Below are positions 57,831-64,000 of a stretch of 64,000 bases of DNA, piece by piece. This DNA is from Rhododendron vialii. Lineage: Eukaryota > Streptophyta > Magnoliopsida > Ericales > Ericaceae. The notes below the pieces were generated by a model. It saw only the letters and a list, made by a program, of their open reading frames with translations, was not told the origin of the DNA and ran no database searches. The DNA is taken from NCBI RefSeq assembly GCF_030253575.1, contig NC_080569.1, positions 1,260,001 to 1,324,000 of the forward strand, written 5' to 3'. The stretch's first letter is position 1. Each line of letters opens with the position of its first letter. The translations under genes and the position numbers were made by a program.

Positions 57831-57994
57831 ACACTTGAGTCTTCATATTCTTCCAAGCATCACAAATGCTCTTTGGGACTTTCCAAGCACAGCCAGCTAA
57901 TTTTAGAGAGGTTTCTAGAGAAGTCATTCACCAAAAACCAACCCATTTTACTGCTTAACTCCACCGAACCAATTAAAAACCAACTAACCATAAT

Positions 57995-58063
57995 TATTTT
58001 CACATCCACCATTTTCACATCCACCATTTGATTTTCACATCCACCATTTTCACATCCACCATT
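57995..58063. repeat. Short tandem repeat (TTTTCACATCCACCA)
   Basis: The 15-bp word occurs four times in a row with one GATT interruption. Confidence 0.9.
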
Positions 58064-58224
58064 TTCTCTTCTTTCTTTCTTTTTTTTTTAATCGGCGACT
58101 TTTTCTCTTCTTACAAGTAAATTTATAGCATTCACCTTTCATGTGTAAAAATTGCACACTTGTAAAATAAACTCATCCGTAAAAAACTAAAAAAGTGGAG
58201 TGTGGTTGTAAAAAAGAGAAGTCT

Positions 58225-59670
58225 AATTAATTAAATTGGCTTCTCTAAACTTTTCTCTGAAACTGCACGGCTGGCAACTAAGGATTTTCTTCATATCCGC
58301 CATATCACTCCTAACCAATTTTGTGCTCATTGCCCAGATTCTATTGAGAGGCCCATGCATGCTCTTAGGTTCTGTCCTTTGGCCCGTGATTTCTGGTTAG
58401 ATATTGGTGTTGACCAATCCCTTTTCGATACCAACCTTAGCTTCATGGAGTCAGGGCCGGCCCCGAGGTAAGTCCCGCAAGCCCTCGGTCTTGGGCAACC
58501 CTCGGGCTGGGGCAACCAAAAAAAAAAAGTTTTCGAGTTAGATTATAAATAAAAATAGTTTCCCCTAATATCACAACCATTCGCTTGCTGTAATGGTTGC
58601 TGCGTTTGTTAAAGATGCCATGGGTCTAAGGTTTGATTCCCAGGCACATTTCTTATTTTTCCTCCATTCTTTTTCTCTCTTTTTGTTTTCCTCCAATCCA
58701 TAATTTTTGTTCTACCTCATTTTTTTCCCCTCCCAACAATAATTTATAAATAATATATTCTTACATTTGATTTTAAAAAAGTCATAGCTAAATAAATAGA
58801 GCGAGTTAACACGGTTTTTATTTTTATCTTTGACCTACCATTTCGCAATATAAGATTAAAGAGATTGGCAATGATCTCAATTGTAAATGAGGGGCAATTC
58901 CACTAAGAACATTTTTGGACATTTGGGGCTTTTTTAACTTCTTATACTTTTCAAGACAGGCCATTCTCTTAACATATATTAACAATAAAACCCAAAAAAC
59001 AAAAAATAGCGAAACGGGCCCTGAGTTTTTGGATAAGTAAAGTACGATGACTCAATTAAAAATTTGTTTCAAAAAATGCTAGAAAAAGTTTGTTTTCTTT
59101 AAATCAGATCGTGTTGATCATAAAACACTACAAACAGAATTTACATTTTAATGTTGATTTTCTTGATGTAATTCAAGCTAAAAAACGATGTAACTTTTTT
59201 TTTTGGTACTCAATTTTTTTCCTTTTTTTGTATGACTTTATAGTAAGTGGGCAACAAAGCATGATGTTGGGTTAGGGCAACCCAAATCCCGGGGTCGGCA
59301 CTGTGGAGTGTGAGGGTTCATTTTCATTGTAATTGTAAACACATGCATTCTTCGGGCCATCCTTGGAAATTGAAATGTAGTTTTCCCCCTTGTCTCTGTT
59401 GGTGTCTTTGGACAAACAAGAATAGACGTTACTTCAACTCGATCAACAGTGATGATTCTCCTCCTATTTCGAAACAAGAGACTTTTTCCCGTATCTCAGA
59501 ATGGTGCAAAACTGTTTTGCAACGGGCTTGTATAAATTGAACGTTGATTGGAGCCCGAAATTGTTCTCTTGGGCTTGCTACACCAGTAGGTTTGATTAGG
59601 AATGCCACTGGTGAGTGGGTTCAAGGTTTTCAAAGAAATATTAGTGGATGTATATAGAAGTGGAGATGTG
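58225..59670 (+). mobile_element. LINE remnant split by an hAT-like insertion
   Basis: Left piece 58225-58451 encodes ETARLATKDFLHIRHITPNQ then FCAHCPDSIERPMHALRFC and ARDFWLDIG, a zinc-binding reverse-transcriptase tail (zf-RVT type). Right piece 59304-59670 encodes the start of an RNase H domain (GLIRNATGEWVQGFQRNISG). Frames are interrupted. The two halves are in the order expected of one plant L1-type element, with the insert at 58452-59303 between them. Confidence 0.7.
58452..59303. mobile_element. Non-autonomous hAT-like element nested in the LINE
   Basis: Ends CAGGGCCGGCCCCGAG and CCCGGGGTCGGCACTG are inverted repeats of the hAT CAGGG-type. TGGAGT lies just outside both ends (58446-58451 and 59304-59309); a full 8-bp duplication may have decayed. 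No transposase frame. A tRNA-like stretch lies inside at about 58577-58650. Confidence 0.75.
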
Positions 59671-59699
59671 ACCCAGCGGAATTCATGAGAGGCTAGTTA

Positions 59700-60230
59700 G
59701 CGTACTAGTCCAAATGAGATAAACGACTTGTCGCAACGAGCAAACCTTGCGCACAAGGAAGAAAGAGAGAAACTCTGCAATATTATTGATTAAAAGCTCC
59801 ATAAACTCTAAGTTACAAACTCTTATATAGGCCGAAACCCTAGAAACTATAAAAATAAACTTGAAAAATAAAAAGTTCCAGAATTTGGGGTTTTTCCTGA
59901 AACTGAAAATGGGAAAGAAAAATAAAACTTTTCCAAAAAGAATCAACTTAAAAAGAATTACGGTCCAAGAGTTATTAATGAAACAAATCTTTCCTGAAAT
60001 GGCAAAATAACGCAATTGAAGGCCTAAACGAAGGAATTAGGCCGAAAAACACCATTGATCATCAACCTAAGGTTCATGGGTATTGACCGGAGTGTGAAAA
60101 TAAGTCAGCCCACCAAATTTGGGTCTATTCCGAGCTCGTCCTAATTTTGCCAAATTAGATAATCTGAAATTAAACACCGTTTGGACTTCAGAAGCCTGGC
60201 TCGGTAAACCTTCTAAAATCAAGCTATATC
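59700..60230. mobile_element. Possible LTR fragment, minus orientation (fossil)
   Basis: AAACTCTAAGTTACAAACTC and TTATATAGGCCGAAACC on the plus strand look like the reversed promoter and leader part of a plant LTR. No paired LTR, no coding domain and no clear ends. Weak call. Confidence 0.25.
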
Positions 60231-60433
60231 GCTTCTAAAATGGATGCAACTCAAGCTATATCGCTTCTAAAATCACCCTCCAGTTTACTAGACATCCGTT
60301 CAGCTCTATTATTTGTAATTGCAAGTGACTCATGGAGATGTGCCGAGCCCGTGATACTCGCCATGTTTGAAGAGAAGGAAATCGATGAGCAAATGTTCTT
60401 GCAAAGAAGTCTTTTCGATTATGCTAACTCTAA

Positions 60434-60537
60434 GGAAAATAATTTTGGCACTGCAATTTTTTACGATGACGCTTTAAAATTTATTTTTTAGTTTTGGAGT
60501 GTTATTATAAAAAAGTGGAGTGCCAAAATTATTTTCC
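60434..60537. mobile_element. 104-bp Mutator-type MITE
   Basis: Ends GGAAAATAATTTTGGCACTG and AGTGCCAAAATTATTTTCC are nearly perfect inverted repeats. Flanks TAACTCTAA (60425-60433) and TATCTCTAA (60538-60546) match at 8 of 9 bases. It lies at the end of an unrecognised 83-codon frame at 60240-60491, whose stop it provides. Confidence 0.8.
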
Positions 60538-62367
60538 TATCTCTAATTATGTTCCTCTTGTTGGATCTCCTTTATTTCTGTTTCAATAATTAACTGATGA
60601 CTCTGTAGGGGTTAAATACCCAGTGACTATTTATGTATAAAATTATAAAAGTTTAGCTATAATTTCATCTGTTATACCAAAAAAAAGAAAAGAAACGGCA
60701 CTGCTTAACTGACTGTTTTCGGCCTACGAAAACACATGCCTCATGGCCGCAAAGAATTACACGTGATCGCATATAATTACTTTTGGCCGCATAGTATTGA
60801 AAGCGTGATCACTGTGCATGAATCTCTTGCGTTTTACACGCCACTTGGACGCTAGAAATTACCGTTGGCCGCAATGGATTACATTTGGCTCATATTATTA
60901 AAAGCGTGATTACTATGCACGATTTTTTTCGTGTTTTCTATGCCTCTTGACCGTAATAAATTACAGCTGGCCCCTTATGATTACCCATGGCCGCAAATAT
61001 TGGATAACGTGTTTCCTGTGCACGATTGTTTTGTATCGTCGCTCAACTCTGTTTCTCTAATCTAACACCCAAAAAAAGAAGAAATTATGGATCGCACGGG
61101 TAGATGCGTAGATGCAACAATCTCGCTTTTTCCGCCGCCTTTTGTGAGACCCCGCCACCGTCTTAGGTAACCCCCCCCCCCCCGCGCTCTCTCTCTCAAT
61201 TCCAGTCACGACCTAATTTCCTCAATTCGTTCCGTAAACTAGGGTTCCTTAAGCTAGGGTTAACTTAATCATTAACTAACTCCAAATCTGCCTATCAAAA
61301 AAAAAAAACTAACTCCAAATCGTTCGATAACTCTTGGATGAGTTGGTGTAGTTCACTTGTTACCTTGAATTTAGAACATTCTGGAGTACAGTTAAGGGCT
61401 GCTTGAATACGTGGAAGTGTTGCATTATTCTCCAACTCTAGTGTTGCTTGCTTGTAATTTACATCCTGATCCTGTGCCATATTGGTTCTTTAATAGAAAG
61501 TCATAGCTCATTAAGTAGATTGTGGTTTTTCAGTTAAGATGGTTACCAAACCAAACCAAATCAAAACCGAGCCTTGTGTCCCAATCAATTGGGATCGGCT
61601 ACGTGAATTCTATTTTTTCATTGAGCTCTGTACAGGGCTACCTATTTACTTAGATTTAGTATGCCCAAATCTTTTTGTATCACGGCATCCAAAGTCATTT
61701 TAGGTCTTCCTCACCCCCTAGCCCTATTATCACTGCTATTATGTTACTCTTCTTGACTACTATGTCTTTAGGTCTACGGTAAATATGTCCAAACTACCTT
61801 AATCTATTTTCTCTCAACTTATCTATCGGAGCTCAAATTTTCAAACCCTTAATAGTTGATCTGCATAAGAGTAATGCTATGGTTACCACATTTGTGCATC
61901 ACATTTGTTCCTTATATGTGATGCTATACATTGCACTAACCATGACACTTAATCGGTCCAACACATCATTGTGATTGGGTCATGTTACGGGCCAGATCAT
62001 ATGCTATCCAAATAGGGTGCGTAAACGTGACCACTATTGTCTGCAATCAAAGCTTTTAAAGAATGTTGTTTCATTTTGTGAGAGGATGGAGGGATGTTTT
62101 TAATTTGAGTGAAATCACTTTACCGCTTGTTGTTTGTTTGACCCATCTGTACACTTGGGTCAAACCATAACACAGAAGGATGAAGTTGTCCCTTTTAACT
62201 TACTCTCACATGGTTGCACGGTGCACCCTTCCAACACTCTAGCATGGGATTATTTCTGTTGTTGAGTATTCATATGGATTATGGAATATATGAGATGGTT
62301 AAGTATGTGCTGATTTTATTGGACAAGTTTTTGGATCTTTGAGAGGGATTTTAAACCAGCAGCCAAG
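60538..62367. other. Upstream region of eS21 with repeats
   Basis: Contains a C-run at 61171-61184, a possible non-coding leader exon ending near CGTCTTAG|GTAACC at about 61168, telo-box-like TAGGGTT words at 61241-61262, and the Au/RTE-like repeat at 61556-61850. A 39-codon minus-strand frame starting MAQDQDVNYKQ at 61480 ends at a donor-like GTAACA; I do not recognise it. Confidence 0.4.
61556..61850. mobile_element. Au-SINE/RTE-like retroposon fragment
   Basis: CCCAATCAATTGGGATCGGC with TACGTGAATTC, then TAGGTCTTCCTCACCCCCTA and TATGTCCAAACTACCTTAAT, are words I associate with plant Au SINEs and the 3' regions of RTE-type LINEs. A short related piece is at 63118-63180. Borders approximate. 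Confidence 0.5.
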
Positions 62368-62644
62368 ATGCAAAATGAAGAGGGACAAAACATGGTATGT
62401 GAAGTGATCTCTTTTTTGTGACAGTTAGTACAATTTAACTACTTGGGTCAATCATTATGAATTGGCTGTTTGAATTGTTGATGCTAATAGCTGTTTTGCA
62501 TGCTATGGCAGTTCTGCCACAAATAGATTAATTACAGCAAAGGACCATGCATCTTTACAAATCAATGTTGGGCATTTGGATGCAAATGGCATCTACACTG
62601 GTCAATTTACCACCTTTGCACTATGTGGTTTCGTTCGCGCCCAG
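62368..62644 (+). pseudogene. RPS21: Ribosomal protein eS21 gene, partial and apparently damaged
   Basis: eS21 is a small protein (about 82 residues) of the cytosolic 40S subunit. Exon 62368-62394 encodes MQNEEGQNM and has a good donor (GTATGT). Exon 62512-62644 encodes [20 protein letters not shown] then [20 protein letters not shown] and VRAQ, all highly conserved, followed by a GTTCTT donor. The expected segment between them (DLYIPRKC, about 26 bp) is not found in the 117-bp intervening sequence. Joining the two exons directly breaks the frame and runs into a stop. The final exon (GDADSALDRLWQKKK) is not seen before the window end and may lie beyond. Either the locus is a pseudogene, a micro-exon was lost, or there is an assembly gap. 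Confidence 0.6.
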
Positions 62645-64000
62645 GTTCTTCTTCTTGCTTGTTTTAGTTTTGATTTGTTTTTTCCTTCTTGGCTTTGCCA
62701 AAAAAAAAAGCTGCTAAGGCTATATTGACAGTATAGACTTCAGATCTAAGTTGTTATTTTCTTCACTTTGCAAAAAGTTGTAGACTTGTACAGTGATACG
62801 AAATTTTGCTCAAGGCATTGGATTTTGTGAAATTGAAGTAATCATACAATGCTTTGTTCTTATGGCCACTTTTTTCACAATGAAAAGAGACTGACCCGCT
62901 ACTACAAAGGGATTTATAGCTAGGTTTCAATAGTGGACAGAGTCACAGGTCCACAGTGGATTGTCCGTTGCAACGAGATTGACATTGGTGGTGCACACAA
63001 TTGACCGGGTTGAGGATTGATATTGGAGATGAACATAAATAAGAGAGCAATAGACTTGTACCAAGGATATCCAGTGGAAAGAATATTATTAAAATGTGGA
63101 GAAAAAGATATCCTTTCCAAACCTAACCAAACGAAATAGAGGTTTACGTCCCAATCTATTGGTGTTGGCTCAATGAATCTACTTTGTCCATTGAATTCTG
63201 TTCAAGGCATCGTGTTCTGTGATATCCCATGTAGCACCGACACTGCAAAAGGGCACACTGTCCACATATTGGACACGGGGACACGCCCAAATACGTATTG
63301 GACACGCCACGTGGCGTGTCCAATAATTTTTATTATTTTTTGATCGGGGACACGTCGGGGACACGACTGTGGGTCAAAATGTAATATATATTTTTAATTT
63401 TGAGGGGTTAATATGAAATTATTCAAAAATATTTGGGTTAAATGTTAATTATGCCTTTATTTGGACCATGGTAATCTTATACATTCATATAGGACATGTC
63501 TTCATCAACAATGGAAGAAAAAAAAAAAAATGTATATATGTATTTATGTATATATTTATTTATTTATTTATACACGTGGCGTGTCCCCCGCTGTGTCCGT
63601 ATCCCCATTTTTTTTTTAGAATTGCCGTGTCCCGTGTCCGTGTCTGTATCCGTATCTGTGTCCATGCTGCAAAGGTGATATCCAAGAAACCCTACTGCCT
63701 CTAAAGTCAATTTTGGTGTACTCCTAAAATGAGAAAACATATGGCTGAATGAAAAGCAACTATTGCAAGTACTAGTACCATACCCTAGGAAATAAGGGTG
63801 CAACCCTCTTTGTCCAGGACTCCAGGCAACCCTTCCCTTTCGCTTTTCTAGCTGAGTAACAAAAGAGCTCAGAAGACACCTGCATCATGTTGATTTATAT
63901 TCATATTTTTTATACAGCAGTGATTCTTAAGGTGCTTTCTCGATTTTTCATGTGGCTTTTCCTCGATTGTGTAGTTTTTGCTGATGCAGCATATCTGATG
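62645..64000. other. Downstream of eS21 exon
   Basis: No recognised coding sequence. A poly-A-containing stretch at 62700-62710, a short Au/RTE-like piece at 63118-63180 and the Mutator-type element at 63228-63674 are the only features. The missing eS21 last exon was looked for and not found. Confidence 0.5.
63228..63674. mobile_element. Mutator-type MITE, 447 bp
   Basis: Ends CATGTAGCACCGACACTGC and GTGTCCATGCTGCAAAG are loosely inverted, followed inwards by many GGACACG/CGTGTCC words. A perfect 9-bp direct repeat GTGATATCC flanks it (63219-63227, 63675-63683). No coding capacity. Confidence 0.75.

Noticed and set aside
58577-58650. Functional tRNA gene
   Set aside because: The B-box-like word is present, but the acceptor and anticodon stems do not pair as a proper cloverleaf; kept only as a tRNA-like relic.
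63468-63803. Frames rich in VSVSVS or DTDTDT
   Set aside because: They are translations of the repeated GTGTCC words of the MITE at 63228-63674.

Overview
The window is nuclear DNA from a flowering plant, almost certainly a eudicot. Genes are split by GT-AG introns, intergenic DNA is AT-rich and full of small inverted-repeat elements, and the products include plastid and plant-specific families (TOC159, RALF peptides, a rubber-particle/lipid-droplet protein). I cannot fix the species from sequence alone. No previously described multi-gene system such as a biosynthetic cluster is visible. The most unusual locus is a palindromic pair of putative secreted-peptide genes at about 38.9-40.2 kb, embedded in importin-alpha fragments.

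Layout, left to right. 1-6.5 kb (minus): PMS1 mismatch-repair gene, 3' end outside the window. 6.83 kb (plus): tRNA-Val(AAC). 8.2-12.8 kb (minus): complete six-exon thiamin pyrophosphokinase gene with a dead LINE in an intron. 12.8-21.4 kb: intergenic, crowded with Tourist/Harbinger-like, Mutator-like and foldback MITEs. 21.66-25.82 kb (plus): intronless-CDS TOC159 plastid import receptor. 27.8-29.6 kb (minus): LDAP/SRPP lipid-droplet protein. 32.6-36.1 kb (plus): AlkB-like 2OG-Fe(II) oxygenase. 36.8-42.1 kb: broken importin-alpha-like sequences, a 0.7-kb direct repeat pair and the peptide palindrome. 42.3-49.0 kb (plus): 13-exon ALG3 mannosyltransferase. 50.4 and 54.8 kb (minus): two tandem RALF peptide genes. 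52.9-61 kb: transposon-rich DNA (solo LTR, LINE with an hAT-like element inside, MITEs). 62.4-62.6 kb (plus): partial, apparently damaged ribosomal protein eS21 gene.

The genes belong to separate pathways (DNA repair, thiamin cofactor synthesis, plastid protein import, lipid droplets, N-glycan assembly, peptide signalling, translation), so this is a housekeeping neighbourhood rather than a functional cluster. From memory, their Arabidopsis relatives lie in four short blocks on chromosomes 1 to 4 (for example TPK1 beside RALF1, RALF22 beside LDAP3, ALG3 near LDAP2, PMS1 near TOC159). This suggests the window keeps an ancestral gene order that was duplicated and thinned out in Arabidopsis.

Exon borders were read by hand from splice sites, reading phase and remembered family sequences. 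They fit in frame for PMS1, TPK, LDAP, the AlkB-like gene and ALG3, but no transcript data were available.
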